A DNA stretch of 64,000 nt from Pseudoalteromonas luteoviolacea NCIMB 1942 (GCF_001625595.1 NZ_AUXT01000112.1:88931-152930), one strand, 5' to 3'; positions 9,401-19,743 are shown, counted from the stretch's first letter. Notes: generated by a model from the sequence alone, not told the origin. Numbers and translations: made by a program.

Positions 9401-10363
9401 CTAAATGATCATGTACATATAGCCTATGAAAGCGGCTAAAAGTAAGCCCCCTTCAAAGCGATTGATTTGTCGTTTTCCTTTGAAGTTAAGGCTCATTAAG
9501 ATGAGCGCTGCGGTAGCGCCCAGCATCACAAAGATATCTCTGCTTGAAATATTGAGGTCTAACTGTGCTGGGTTGAGAAGTCCCGCGATTGACAGTACTG
9601 CCAAAATATTAAAAATGTTTGACCCAATAATGTTTCCAAGTGCTAAGTCATCTTCATTTTTCAGTACACCTGCGACACAGGCTGCAAGTTCGGGTAAGCT
9701 CGTACCAATTGCGATGATAGTCAAACCAATTAGTAAGTCACTCATACCAAAGAGCTTGGCGATATCAACAGCTGCATCAACTAAAAAATCAGCGCTGATA
9801 GGAAGTACTATCATGCCAACGATGAGCCAAAAAACGGCTTTGCCTGTTGGTACGTTGTTAGGGACTTCGTCACATGCCTCGGAAACCAACGGGTCTTCCT
9901 CATCAGCATGACTGCTTTTCTTTGTAATGTATATCAAACTCAATATAAATAAAGCGAATCCCGCTAATAGTATTGCGCCTTCAAAAGCGCTGAAGTAATT
10001 GTCACTTATTATGTACCAAGCACCAAGTGATACGATTACTAACAACGGCATCTCTCTTCTCAAGATACCTGAACCGACAGCCAAGGGGCGAAGAAGTGAA
10101 GTGATCCCTAACACTAAAAAGATGTTGGCAATGTTCGAACCTACGGCATTACCTACGGCTGTATCTGTTTTATCTGATAAAGCAGCTTGTGCGGCAACCA
10201 TCATCTCTGGGGCAGACGAGCCCATTGCAACTATCGTAAGACCAACAATCAAGGTGGGAACACCAAGATTTTTTGCTAAAGCAGCGGCGCCAAAAACAAA
10301 TCTGTCTGCGCTCCACACCAGCGCTATAAAACCTAAGATAAGAATGACAAAAGATAAAACCAT
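9401..10363 (-). CDS. yrbG: Calcium/sodium antiporter family protein YrbG
   Basis: CaCA-superfamily cation exchanger, 320 aa, about ten membrane helices. The two alpha-repeats are visible: GLTIVAMGSSAPEMMVAAQAA near residue 42 with GNAVGSNIANIFLVLG, and GLTIIAIGTSLPELAACVAG near 207 with GNIIGSNIFNILAVL. A hydrophilic acidic loop (SHADEEDPLVSEACDE) joins the halves and is typical of the family's regulatory linker position. It heads the minus-strand cluster yrbG-kdsD-kdsC-lptCAB and is divergent from mlaF. The transported ions are family-level inference. Confidence 0.92.
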   Translation of the reverse strand: MVLSFVILILGFIALVWSADRFVFGAAALAKNLGVPTLIVGLTIVAMGSSAPEMMVAAQAALSDKTDTAVGNAVGSNIANIFLVLGITSLLRPLAVGSGILRREMPLLVIVSLGAWYIISDNYFSAFEGAILLAGFALFILSLIYITKKSSHADEEDPLVSEACDEVPNNVPTGKAVFWLIVGMIVLPISADFLVDAAVDIAKLFGMSDLLIGLTIIAIGTSLPELAACVAGVLKNEDDLALGNIIGSNIFNILAVLSIAGLLNPAQLDLNISSRDIFVMLGATAALILMSLNFKGKRQINRFEGGLLLAAFIGYMYMII

Positions 10364-10586
10364 GAAGTCTATGCCGAGTAACTTAATTAAAGTGCGACAA
10401 ATATTATCAAATGCATTATCAAATGTATAAATAATCTCGTATTAGATGCGCTTGGTAGCCTTGTTACGGTGTGCGTGGCGCATTTTGTGAAGTGCTTTAA
10501 CAAATTCAATTACAAAATTTTACCAATTTGCATTTTCCATCTTGAGGTAAAAAAAAGTATTATTCATCAATTGGTGAAATCGATAT
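10364..10586. promoter_or_regulatory. Divergent yrbG/mlaF intergenic region with tandem repeat
   Basis: The 223-bp divergent region must hold promoters for the yrbG-lpt and mla-murA blocks. It contains a near-perfect 12-bp tandem repeat, ATTATCAAATGC then ATTATCAAATGT (10403-10426). On the minus strand these repeats supply GATAAT, with TTTATA 17 bp upstream, as a weak candidate yrbG promoter. No strong mlaF promoter could be picked by eye. Confidence 0.35.
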
Positions 10587-11405
10587 ATGGAGAGCGACTT
10601 GTCGCAGTCAATCGTTGAAGTCAAGGATGTAACCTTTTCTCGTGGTGATAGAGTCATATATAACAATATGAGCTTTTCAGTGCCGAAAGGTAAAATTACA
10701 GCCATCATGGGACCAAGTGGTATTGGTAAAACCACCATGTTGCGTCTGATAGGAGGGCAACTTCGCCCAGATAGTGGTGATATCACATTTCAAGGCACCA
10801 GTGTGCCAGCGATGTCTCGTTCCGAACTTTATCAGGCACGTAAACAGATGAGTATGCTGTTTCAAAGTGGTGCGCTTTTTACGGATATGTCGGTATTTGA
10901 TAATGTGGCATTCCCTTTAAGGGAGCACACTCAACTCAGTGAAGATTTAATTACATTAATCGTATTAATGAAGCTTCAGGCGGTAGGTCTTCGAGGAGCT
11001 CGAGAACTCATGCCGTCAGAGCTATCTGGTGGTATGGCTAGAAGAGCTGCATTAGCCCGTTCAATAGCATTAGATCCTGAATTGATTATGTACGATGAGC
11101 CTTTTGCTGGCCAAGACCCTATCTCGATGGGCGTGCTGGTGCGCATGATCAAATCATTAAATGAGGTATTGGGATTATCTTCTCTGATAGTAACCCATGA
11201 CGTTACCGAAGTGCTCAGTATTGCAGATCATGTTGTTATTATTGCTGAGCAGGGAGTGATTGGTAGTGGTTCGCCAGAAGAAATGTTGGCTCATAGTTCC
11301 CCGCTTGTTCAGCAATTTCTGCAAGGACTTGCCGATGGCCCTGTACCATTTCATTTTAATGCTGCGCCATACGAAGAAGAGCTACTGAGTGGAGATACGC
11401 AGTGA
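10587..11405 (+). CDS. mlaF: Mla ABC transporter ATPase MlaF
   Basis: Cytosolic ATPase of MlaFEDB, which moves phospholipids between the inner membrane and periplasmic MlaC to keep the outer membrane asymmetric. It is 272 aa. Walker A is GPSGIGKTT, the signature is [17 protein letters not shown] (the SGGM form typical of MlaF), Walker B is [13 protein letters not shown] and the H-loop is [14 protein letters not shown] lies 9 bases before the start. It overlaps mlaE by 4 bp (GTGA). Confidence 0.97.
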   Translation: MESDLSQSIVEVKDVTFSRGDRVIYNNMSFSVPKGKITAIMGPSGIGKTTMLRLIGGQLRPDSGDITFQGTSVPAMSRSELYQARKQMSMLFQSGALFTDMSVFDNVAFPLREHTQLSEDLITLIVLMKLQAVGLRGARELMPSELSGGMARRAALARSIALDPELIMYDEPFAGQDPISMGVLVRMIKSLNEVLGLSSLIVTHDVTEVLSIADHVVIIAEQGVIGSGSPEEMLAHSSPLVQQFLQGLADGPVPFHFNAAPYEEELLSGDTQ

Positions 11406-12181
11406 TAGATATATTACAAAAGATAGGCCATAAAACGCTTAGTCGCTTTGCGTCAATCGGCAGAGCAACGCAAATGCTACTCGGTGCATTGTTGAACGTG
11501 CCTAATTTACGTAAGGGCACACCACTGTTGATAAAACAGCTGTATATGGTTGGCCACCAATCCTTATTAATAATCATGGTTTCAGGCTTATTTATTGGAA
11601 TGGTACTCGCGCTACAGGGCTACACAGTGCTGGTTGGCTATGGCGCAGAAGATAGCTTGGGGCCACTTGTGGCATTGAGTTTATTACGTGAGCTTGGCCC
11701 TGTGGTGACTGCTTTGCTTTTTGCAGGACGTGCAGGTAGTGCGCTAACTGCGGAAATCGGCTTAATGAAAGCAACAGAGCAACTTTCGAGTTTAGAGATG
11801 ATGGCGGTTGACCCGCTTAAGAGAGTTGTGGCACCGAGGTTTTGGGCTGGTTTTATAAGCATGCCTTTATTGGCGCTTATTTTCTCAGCTGTTGCTATTT
11901 TAGGTGCGCATCTGGTTGGCGTAGATTGGTTGGGTGTCGACTCGGGTAGTTTTTGGTCGATTATGCAGTCTCAGGTTTCTTTACAGCAAGATATAATGAA
12001 TGGTCTGATAAAGAGTTTTGTATTTGCGTTAATCGTAACGTGGATTGCGTTGTATAAAGGGTATGACTGTATCCCAACGTCAGAGGGGATCAGTAAAGCA
12101 ACAACGGAGACCGTTGTGCACTCTTCGCTTGCTGTTTTAGGGTTTGACTTTGTATTAACAGCAGTGATGTTTTCTAGTTAA
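11402..12181 (+). CDS. mlaE: Mla ABC transporter permease MlaE
   Basis: Inner-membrane permease of MlaFEDB, 259 aa, GTG start overlapping the mlaF stop. Hydrophobic segments and the family blocks [23 protein letters not shown], split over about 80-100, and [20 protein letters not shown] are present, as is the C-terminal [20 protein letters not shown]. The MlaE/YrbE family is unmistakable. Confidence 0.96.
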   Translation: MIDILQKIGHKTLSRFASIGRATQMLLGALLNVPNLRKGTPLLIKQLYMVGHQSLLIIMVSGLFIGMVLALQGYTVLVGYGAEDSLGPLVALSLLRELGPVVTALLFAGRAGSALTAEIGLMKATEQLSSLEMMAVDPLKRVVAPRFWAGFISMPLLALIFSAVAILGAHLVGVDWLGVDSGSFWSIMQSQVSLQQDIMNGLIKSFVFALIVTWIALYKGYDCIPTSEGISKATTETVVHSSLAVLGFDFVLTAVMFSS

Positions 12182-12192
12182 GGGTTTGGGTA

Positions 12193-12738
12193 ATGAATAC
12201 ACGGAAAATAGAAATTTTAGTGGGCTTATTTGTGGCTCTAGGTGTTGCAGCATTCGTTGTGCTTGCAATGAAAGTTGCTAATGCTGGTATCAGTGGCAAC
12301 GGTGAAATATACACGTTACAGGCGAAGTTTGACAATATCGGCTCATTGAAAACGCGCGCTCCAATTAAAGTGGGTGGCGTTGTTATTGGTAGAGTCGATG
12401 GCATTCAAATTCATCCAGAAGAATTTGTGCCAGTTGTAAGTATGAGCATAGATCAAACTTATGAATGCCAGTTTTCGGATACAACCTCTGTTTCGATATT
12501 GACGTCGGGTATTTTGGGTGAGCAGTACTTAGGTATTTCTCCTGTAATTGCTGCTGAGTCCGCCAAACAGTCATGTTTAGGAAATGAAGTTGTTAATCAG
12601 GATGAAATGGACTTAGACGACCTATTCGGTGTTGAAAGCAAAGCGCTGAAAAATGGCGACATGATCACTGATACAAAGTCGGCACTGGTACTTGAAGAGC
12701 TAATTGGTCAATTTTTATTTAATCAGGGAAGTGAGTAA
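12193..12738 (+). CDS. mlaD: Mla system MCE protein MlaD
   Basis: Inner-membrane-anchored MCE protein that forms the hexameric ring on MlaE and receives or delivers phospholipid; 181 aa. An N-terminal helix (about 7-27, ILVGLFVALGVAAFVVLAMK) is followed by one MCE domain (YTLQAKFDNIGSLKTRAPIKVGGVVIGRV) and a short acidic tail. It starts 11 bp after mlaE. Confidence 0.95.
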   Translation: MNTRKIEILVGLFVALGVAAFVVLAMKVANAGISGNGEIYTLQAKFDNIGSLKTRAPIKVGGVVIGRVDGIQIHPEEFVPVVSMSIDQTYECQFSDTTSVSILTSGILGEQYLGISPVIAAESAKQSCLGNEVVNQDEMDLDDLFGVESKALKNGDMITDTKSALVLEELIGQFLFNQGSE

Positions 12739-12744
12739 TACATC

Positions 12745-13431
12745 ATGACTAAGAATTATACCCAGATATTTGTGTCGCTTTTCGCGATGTTACTTTGGTC
12801 TCAAGCCGTAAAAGCTGAGCAAGTTGATCTAAGTGATCCATACAAGATGGTACAACAAGTCGCTGACAATACCTTTAAGCGCGTAGCAAGGGAACAGGCG
12901 ATTATAACCAAAGACAAAGAACATCTAAGACTCATCGTTGAGCAGGAATTGTTACCTTATATTGACTACAAATACGCAGCTTACCGTGTATTAGGAAGTT
13001 ATATTCAAAAAGTACGCACCATTAAAGATAAAAAGGAAAAACAGCAAGCTGTACAGCACATCAAGGAGTTTATCATAGTATTTAGATCATACCTTGTAGC
13101 CACTTACGCCGGTGTGTTTACACAATATACGGACCAAAAAGTTGAATTTGAAGTGCCTCGTGCCATCGGAGCGGAATCTGTTGCGACAGTGAAAACGAAG
13201 ATTGTTGAGGACGGTAAGCCGGATATCAAAATTGACTTTAAAGTCCGTAAAAACAAAAATGGTGAATGGCGTGCGTTTGATATGATGGCTGAGGGGATCA
13301 GTTTGTTAGACGCAAAACAAAGTGAGCTTCACGGTATTTTACGTCAGCAAGGTATCGAGCATGTAATCACTCTACTGGATAAGAAAAGTAAGTTACCTGT
13401 GCAGTTTAGAGGGGATGATGGCAATGCCTAA
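12745..13431 (+). CDS. mlaC: Phospholipid-binding protein MlaC
   Basis: Periplasmic shuttle carrying phospholipids between the outer-membrane MlaA-porin complex and MlaD; 228 aa, longer than E. coli MlaC (211). The signal peptide ends near QAVKAEQVD (about residue 25). The MlaC/Ttg2 fold is seen in EQELLPYIDYKYAAYRVLG, FRSYLVATYAGVFTQYTDQ and FDMMAEGISLLDAKQSELH. It lies 6 bp after mlaD and overlaps mlaB. Confidence 0.94.
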   Translation: MTKNYTQIFVSLFAMLLWSQAVKAEQVDLSDPYKMVQQVADNTFKRVAREQAIITKDKEHLRLIVEQELLPYIDYKYAAYRVLGSYIQKVRTIKDKKEKQQAVQHIKEFIIVFRSYLVATYAGVFTQYTDQKVEFEVPRAIGAESVATVKTKIVEDGKPDIKIDFKVRKNKNGEWRAFDMMAEGISLLDAKQSELHGILRQQGIEHVITLLDKKSKLPVQFRGDDGNA

Positions 13432-13717
13432 TCTGCAATTTAACAAGGTCGGTGAAGACTCCATTTCGGTTACGGGAGAATTGACCCGTGACACCTTGGT
13501 AAATGAATCATTTCTTAATCAATTGTTAGAAAATGCGCAGTCAGTGCTCTATTTTGACCTTTGTGAGGTCTCAAGGGTTGACACCGCGGGTTTAGCTTGG
13601 TTAATTCACTCTTTAGGCAAATTAAAACGACAAGGTGTACGCCTTGAGTTGAAGAATAGACCTGAACAATTGCAAAATTTAATGGAATTGGGGCAGGTCA
13701 CAAACTTATTTGAGTGA
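13424..13717 (+). CDS. mlaB: STAS-domain protein MlaB
   Basis: Cytosolic STAS-domain subunit that stabilises the MlaF dimer. The block [19 protein letters not shown] contains the family's core SRVDTxGLA, with the conserved Thr. Frame-compatible ATGs occur at 13415, 13418 and 13424; the last is chosen because it gives 97 aa, the E. coli length, and leaves room after GAGGGG. It overlaps mlaC by 8 bp, and the mlaB stop lies 5 bp before the ibaG start. Confidence 0.9.
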   Translation: MPNLQFNKVGEDSISVTGELTRDTLVNESFLNQLLENAQSVLYFDLCEVSRVDTAGLAWLIHSLGKLKRQGVRLELKNRPEQLQNLMELGQVTNLFE

Positions 13718-13722
13718 GTCCA

Positions 13723-13980
13723 ATGGAAACTAATCAAGTCGAAACTGTGTTACAAGAATCTTTGACCTTAGAAGAGGTAAAAGTGAAAGCCAATGGTAGT
13801 CATTATGAAGTGATTGCAGTTGGGGAATGTTTTGATGGATTAAGACGTGTTAAAAGGGAACAAATGGTATATGCGCCTTTGATGGAAGTTATCAAAGATG
13901 GCACTATTCATGCTGTTAGTATCAAGGCATTTACTCCAAGCGAGTGGCAACGCGAACAAAAATTCATCTTGCCACAATAA
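13723..13980 (+). CDS. ibaG: BolA family protein IbaG
   Basis: Small BolA/IbaG protein, 85 aa, which in E. coli interacts with monothiol glutaredoxin in Fe-S handling and affects acid tolerance. The block [23 protein letters not shown] and the C-terminal [13 protein letters not shown] match IbaG closely. The start ATG at 13723 gives the family N terminus ([10 protein letters not shown]); an in-frame GTG at 13714 is rejected. It lies between mlaB and murA as in enterics. A cysteine (GECFDG) replaces Leu of the E. coli protein. Confidence 0.93.
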   Translation: METNQVETVLQESLTLEEVKVKANGSHYEVIAVGECFDGLRRVKREQMVYAPLMEVIKDGTIHAVSIKAFTPSEWQREQKFILPQ

Positions 13981-15256
<1,276 letters not shown>

Positions 15257-15258
<2 letters not shown>

Positions 15259-15285
15259 AAAAAGCGAGCTAAGCTCGCTTTTTTT
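15257..15285. terminator. Bidirectional terminator murA/degS
   Basis: GCGAGC (15264-15269), loop TAA, GCTCGC (15273-15278), flanked by seven A on the left and seven T on the right, so it works as an intrinsic terminator in both directions. It overlaps the last bases of both murA and degS. Confidence 0.93.
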
Positions 15286-16357
15286 AATAGAGGGGAGTTT
15301 CCAACTCGGCGACTTCCACCATAAAAATTAATATTTCACCATTGCGGTATACCTCAAATTCTAGCGATGTGCCCGGCTCGGTATTTCCTATAATACGCAG
15401 TGTTTGTTGGGGGTTGGTGATGCTTTTTCCCGCAACCTTGGTCACTATGTCACCGTCTTTCATACCAGCTTGCCAAGCAGGACCTAAAGGGTCAAGCTCG
15501 CTTATCCTGAGTCCCATAATAGGAGTGTATACATTGGTTATCAGCTGACCTTCGTTATCGACTGCTGAACCAACAAAGCCTAAATACCCTCGAATAACTC
15601 GCCCATCCTCAATTATCTTTGTCATGACATCTTTGGCTAAGCTGTAGGGCACAGCAAACGAGATACCTTCAATATCGATGTTATACCGAGTAGTAAATTG
15701 CGCTGAAGTAATGCCTACTAATACACCATTTGAATTAACCAGTGCCCCCCCTGAGTTACCGACATTTACTGCGGCATCAGTCTGTAGCAGGCTATTGTAC
15801 TGGCTGTCAGTGAGAGACTGTTTGCCTGTCGCACTGATGATGCCCTGAGTAATCGTTTGCCCTAAATTAAGGGGGTTACCTATAGCCAGCACCACATCAC
15901 CCACTCTGGGCGAAATATTGTCATTGACTGGAATAACAGGAAGATGCTCTTCGTTAACTTTTAAAACAGCTAAGTCGGTGATGGTATCAAAGCCAATGAG
16001 TACACCATAGTATTGCCTGCCATCAGGAAGTAAAACCATAATTTGATCAGCGTTATTAATGACATGGTAATTGGTGAGTATATAGCCATCAGAAGTCATT
16101 ATGACGCCCGAACCAAGCTCTTGAATGCGGTTTTGACGCTTAAATCGAGGTACTTGACTAAAGCTTTCTGAGAAAATCGTGACCACAGCTGGTGCGGCTT
16201 TGTTTACACCATTGGCAAAGCTCATTTGTTGCACGGTGTATGGGACATTGAGGTTGCCTGCCTTGGTCCTAAATTCAGGTGTTAGCCATAGAATCAAAAG
16301 GGCAATTACAAACCCAATGGCAACGGGGGGCAACACAGTTCTAATAATTTGAAGCAC
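15284..16357 (-). CDS. degS: Periplasmic site-1 protease DegS
   Basis: Membrane-anchored serine protease that senses unfolded outer-membrane proteins and starts sigma-E release by cutting RseA. It is 357 aa (E. coli 355). An uncleaved N-terminal helix (about 8-25, LPPVAIGFVIALLILWL) is followed by the trypsin-like domain with His in LTNYHVINNAD, Asp in TDLAVLKV and Ser in VGNSGGALV, then a single PDZ domain (about 260-350). One PDZ and the anchor separate it from the DegQ-type gene just upstream. It probably has its own promoter, as a hairpin stands between the two. Confidence 0.95.
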   Translation of the reverse strand: MLQIIRTVLPPVAIGFVIALLILWLTPEFRTKAGNLNVPYTVQQMSFANGVNKAAPAVVTIFSESFSQVPRFKRQNRIQELGSGVIMTSDGYILTNYHVINNADQIMVLLPDGRQYYGVLIGFDTITDLAVLKVNEEHLPVIPVNDNISPRVGDVVLAIGNPLNLGQTITQGIISATGKQSLTDSQYNSLLQTDAAVNVGNSGGALVNSNGVLVGITSAQFTTRYNIDIEGISFAVPYSLAKDVMTKIIEDGRVIRGYLGFVGSAVDNEGQLITNVYTPIMGLRISELDPLGPAWQAGMKDGDIVTKVAGKSITNPQQTLRIIGNTEPGTSLEFEVYRNGEILIFMVEVAELETPLY

Positions 16358-16400
16358 AGGTTGTTGTTATTCACGTTTATTTGCTATGAAAGACATGATG

Positions 16401-16433
16401 ACACAAAACAACGCAGCGACAAGTGTCGCTGCG
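16401..16433 (-). terminator. Hairpin terminator after the DegQ-type gene
   Basis: CGCAGCGACA (16412-16421) pairs with TGTCGCTGCG (16424-16433) through a minimal loop. Read on the minus strand the stem is followed by TTGTTTTGTG, a T-rich run. It separates the DegQ-type protease from degS. Confidence 0.7.
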
Positions 16434-16460
16434 CAGATCTTGATAATTTTTTTGAAATGA

Positions 16461-17813
16461 CTACTGGATCAGATAGAACACCGAGTCTCTACCGCGCTTA
16501 ATACCCAAAACAATATTACCTTGAATATCGTCAACTAGGCGTTTCATCTCCCTAACAGTTGTCACTCTTTGTCGATTAACCTGCATGATGACATCGCCCT
16601 CTTGCAGGCCAACGCGTGCCGCTGGTGAACGCTCTTCAACATTGACCACAACGATGCCTTGGTTGCCATTGCGCTCGCTGCTTTCTAACACAGCGCCACG
16701 CAGACTTGGATGTATACGATCGGCCTGTGCTTGACGTTCGTTCTGACCTTGGAGTTTAACGTCTAGATTACGGTTTCTGCCATCACGGTGAATACTCACT
16801 TGAATCTCTCGGCCTTCACCTAACGTAGCAATCTTGCCGCGCAACTCTTCAAAGCTTTCGATTTTGTCACCATCAATACGGGTGATTACGTCATTTGCCT
16901 TTATGCCAGCTTCTGCCGCGGCTGAGTCAGGCGTCACTTCTTGAACGAATACGCCCTGTTTCACATCAAACCCTTGGGCTTCAGCAAGACCTGCATTGAG
17001 CGTGCGCCCCACAATGCCTAAAGAGCCTCGACGAACTTGTCCGTATTCAATAATTTGGTCGACTAGGTTTTTCATCATGTTTGATGGAATGGCAAAGCCA
17101 ATACCTACATTGCCACCCGAAGCACCTAATATCGCGGTATTAATGCCAATTAATTCACCATTTAAATTAACTAATGCGCCGCCAGAGTTGCCCTGGTTAA
17201 TCGCGGCATCAGTTTGGATGAAGTCTTCGTAGCCTTCGATGTTCAAGCCACTGCGTCCTAACGCACTGACAATACCTGAGGTTACCGTGTGACTTAAACC
17301 AAATGGGTTACCAATAGCAACTGAAAAATCACCCACACGTAATTTGTCAGAATCAGCCAGCTTTACTTCCGTTAGGTCATCATTATCAATTTGTAATAAT
17401 GCGACATCTGATTCTTTATCTGCACCAATCAGTTTTGCTTTAAACTCTCTACCGTCTTTAAGTGTCACAATAATGTTATCTGCTTCATCGATAACATGGT
17501 TGTTTGTAACGACGTACCCTTCATCAGCATCAATGATGACCCCTGAGCCTAGGCCGCTGAATGGTCTTTTCTGTGTTCTTGGTGCTGGATTGCCAAAGAA
17601 AAAGTCAAAAGGATCTACACGGCGGCGTACTTCTTTTGCGCCAGAAACTTGGATGCTCACGACACCGGGTGTTACGCGCTCTAACATTGGTGCTAAGGTC
17701 GGAAGTTGCTGTCCGTCAACCGCAACAGGTAGCTTTGCCTCAGAAGTGTTTGGTAGCAAAAGCATACTGGAAGATAAAAGCGCTGCGGATAATAAAGTTA
17801 ATTTTAATCTCAT
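16461..17813 (-). CDS. degQ: DegP/DegQ-type periplasmic serine protease
   Basis: Periplasmic HtrA-family protease/chaperone, 450 aa (E. coli DegQ 455, DegP 474). The signal peptide ends near NTSEAKLPV (about residue 26). The triad is His in VTNNHVIDEAD, Asp in SDVALLQID and Ser in GNSGGALVNL. Two PDZ domains follow (about 255-345 and 365-445, the second with AARVGLQEGDVIMQVN). The short LA-loop region (DPFDFFFGNPAPRTQKRPF) and the place beside degS favour DegQ over DegP. AGGAG lies 12 bases before the ATG, an unusually long spacing. A 21-bp palindrome lies upstream. Confidence 0.9.
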   Translation of the reverse strand: MRLKLTLLSAALLSSSMLLLPNTSEAKLPVAVDGQQLPTLAPMLERVTPGVVSIQVSGAKEVRRRVDPFDFFFGNPAPRTQKRPFSGLGSGVIIDADEGYVVTNNHVIDEADNIIVTLKDGREFKAKLIGADKESDVALLQIDNDDLTEVKLADSDKLRVGDFSVAIGNPFGLSHTVTSGIVSALGRSGLNIEGYEDFIQTDAAINQGNSGGALVNLNGELIGINTAILGASGGNVGIGFAIPSNMMKNLVDQIIEYGQVRRGSLGIVGRTLNAGLAEAQGFDVKQGVFVQEVTPDSAAAEAGIKANDVITRIDGDKIESFEELRGKIATLGEGREIQVSIHRDGRNRNLDVKLQGQNERQAQADRIHPSLRGAVLESSERNGNQGIVVVNVEERSPAARVGLQEGDVIMQVNRQRVTTVREMKRLVDDIQGNIVLGIKRGRDSVFYLIQ

Positions 17814-17873
17814 AGTCTGGAAATTCTCCTAAATTACAGCGTTGATTCATCCTTAGCGATAAAGTATATAAAA

Positions 17874-17894
17874 AATAAATAGTTACTATTTATT
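17874..17894. promoter_or_regulatory. 21-bp palindrome upstream of the DegQ-type gene
   Basis: AATAAATAGT (17874-17883), one central base, ACTATTTATT (17885-17894): a perfect palindrome about 60 bp before the degQ start, between degQ and zapG. On the minus strand TATACT lies just downstream, so the palindrome overlaps where a -35 would be. Candidate operator; no known regulator motif was recognised, and no sigma-E promoter was seen. Confidence 0.45.
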
Positions 17895-17994
17895 CATGCT
17901 ATGCACTAAGGTGATTTAGTCCCTGAGCAGAGAAAATCTTTGCTCAATGATTCAGTAATTATTTCTACAGACTATGAGGTCAAAAAAAAGTTCA

Positions 17995-18450
17995 CTAAGG
18001 GGTTTTTAATTGCTCGCTTTTTGAACGGTCGTCGGTAAATAAACCACTTTCACCTTCAGCGTAATCCACGGGTGGATTCGTGTAAGTGGATTCATCACTA
18101 CGGCGCTTTTCAGGGCGTGCCCGCAAAGAAGCTTGTAATTGCTCTGTTGTTTCCTTAGAGAAAAATGGCTCGCTTGGCTTTTTACTCTTTTCTTCAAACA
18201 ATAGTTGGTTAGTGTCTTCAACGTGTTGCAGCAACTGACTGTAGTTGTCTTGCATCTTACCAACTAGCTTTTTGGTGCTTGCTAAATGATCCGCAACATC
18301 TTGACGATATTGCTCTAAGTTTTGCTCAGCTTGCTTCGCTTGTTGCTCGATTTCTTCGTGCTTAAATTGTTTTTTAGTGAATAGTGAACCTAAGAAAAAT
18401 GCACTGATTGCCACGATGATCAATAAGCCCAACCATGCGATTGTTGTCAT
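17995..18450 (-). CDS. zapG: Cell division protein ZapG (DUF1043, YhcB)
   Basis: Inner-membrane protein of the YhcB/ZapG family, linked in enterics to coordination of division and envelope synthesis. It is 151 aa from ATG 18450, which has AGGAG five bases upstream; a longer GTG start at 18477 is rejected. One N-terminal helix (about 5-22, IAWLGLLIIVAISAFFLGSL) precedes a long charged coiled coil (about 27-85) and a low-complexity polar tail. It stands divergent from zapE, with degS-degQ downstream, the usual arrangement. Confidence 0.88.
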   Translation of the reverse strand: MTTIAWLGLLIIVAISAFFLGSLFTKKQFKHEEIEQQAKQAEQNLEQYRQDVADHLASTKKLVGKMQDNYSQLLQHVEDTNQLLFEEKSKKPSEPFFSKETTEQLQASLRARPEKRRSDESTYTNPPVDYAEGESGLFTDDRSKSEQLKTP

Positions 18451-18585
18451 ACTTACTCCTGTATAAGGTGAAGCCACCTATTTTAATATGCTAAAAATAC
18501 CATCTATCGATAGCTTAAATATACGCTGAGTTTGGATGCGTGTTAATATACTCGGCAAAGAAAACTGCTCAGTTCAATAAAAAAT

Positions 18586-19677
18586 ATGATGACGCCTTGG
18601 GAAAAGTATCAACAAGATCTTAAAAGAGATGACTTTCAGTACGACAGTGCGCAAGAAAATGCAGTAAAGCATTTACAGCGCTTATATGACGATTTAATAG
18701 CTCAACCTGCTGAGTCAAAGGGCTTTTTTTCAAAGTTGTTTGGTAATAAGCAAGTGGAGCCGGTGAAAGGTCTATATTTTTGGGGTGGCGTTGGCAGGGG
18801 TAAAACATATTTAGTTGATACTTTTTATGAAGCGCTTCCAAGTGAAAGAAAAATGCGTGTGCACTTCCACCGTTTTATGCATCGCGTGCATGACGAGCTA
18901 AAAAAACTCAATGAAGTAAAAAACCCACTCAATGTGGTTGCAGACATTTTTAAAGCCGAAACGGATATCATTTGCTTTGACGAGTTTTTTGTTCAAGATA
19001 TTACTGATGCAATGCTATTGGGCGGACTGATGGAAGCCCTGTTTGAACGCGGCATTGTATTAGTTGCGACTTCAAATATTATTCCTGATGAACTCTATCG
19101 CAATGGCTTACAAAGAGCTCGATTCCTTCCTGCGATAGCTTTGGTAAAAGCTAATACTGAGGTGGTAAATGTAGACTCTGGAATTGATTACCGGTTACGC
19201 ACTTTAGAATCTGCCGAAATATTTCATAGTCCGCTAGATGAACAAGCAGATCACAACTTATTTGAGTACTTTGATAAATTATCACCAGAGCCAGGTGTCT
19301 TGGACGCGGAAATAGAAATCGAAGGACGAATGATCAAAACACGTAAAGTGTCAGATTGCATCGCCATGTTTGACTTTACACAGTTATGTGAAACAGCACG
19401 TTCGCAAGTCGATTACATGGAAATAAGTCGCCTATATAACACGGTTATTTTATCAAACGTAAAGCGAATGGGGCAATCAAATGATGACGCGGCGCGTCGA
19501 TTTATTGCCTTGGTAGATGAGTTTTATGAGCGCAACGTAACTTTGATCATTTCTTCAGAAGCATCAATCAATGACATTTATACGCAAGGCACATTAAACT
19601 TTGAATTCAAGCGTTGTATCAGCCGCTTACAAGAAATGCAGTCACTCGAATATCTATCCCGAGAACACCTAGCTTGA
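18586..19677 (+). CDS. zapE: Cell division protein ZapE (AFG1-like ATPase)
   Basis: AFG1/LACE1-type P-loop ATPase, 363 aa; in E. coli it binds FtsZ and affects Z-ring constriction, especially under anaerobic or heat stress. Walker A is GGVGRGKT at 67-74, the Walker B-like block is DIICFDEFFVQDITDAM and the sensor region is VLVATSNIIPDELYRNGLQR. The family signature FHRFMHRVHDEL is present. The start has no strong ribosome site; two ATGs are adjacent. It lies upstream of rplM-rpsI with a hairpin between. Confidence 0.95.
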   Translation: MMTPWEKYQQDLKRDDFQYDSAQENAVKHLQRLYDDLIAQPAESKGFFSKLFGNKQVEPVKGLYFWGGVGRGKTYLVDTFYEALPSERKMRVHFHRFMHRVHDELKKLNEVKNPLNVVADIFKAETDIICFDEFFVQDITDAMLLGGLMEALFERGIVLVATSNIIPDELYRNGLQRARFLPAIALVKANTEVVNVDSGIDYRLRTLESAEIFHSPLDEQADHNLFEYFDKLSPEPGVLDAEIEIEGRMIKTRKVSDCIAMFDFTQLCETARSQVDYMEISRLYNTVILSNVKRMGQSNDDAARRFIALVDEFYERNVTLIISSEASINDIYTQGTLNFEFKRCISRLQEMQSLEYLSREHLA

Positions 19678-19694
19678 TAAAACAAGATTTCTGG

Positions 19695-19725
19695 CGGAAA
19701 AGTCAGCCTTGTGCTGGTTTTTCCG
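19695..19725 (+). terminator. Hairpin after zapE overlapping the rplM promoter
   Basis: A 13-bp stem (19695-19707 with 19713-19725, two G-U pairs) carries a CTTGT loop and an internal T run. It follows the zapE stop and covers the -35 region of the rplM promoter. Its core CAGCCTTGTGCTGG is identical to that of the rpsI terminator. Confidence 0.65.
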
Positions 19726-19743
19726 AACTACCCTTGCTATAAT
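19715..19743 (+). promoter_or_regulatory. rplM-rpsI promoter
   Basis: An extended -10, TGC-TATAAT (TATAAT at 19738-19743), with a weak -35 (TGGTTT, 19715-19720) at 17 bp. The discriminator after it is GC-rich (CCGCGGCC), as in stringently controlled ribosomal promoters. The leader to rplM would be about 150 nt. Confidence 0.75.
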
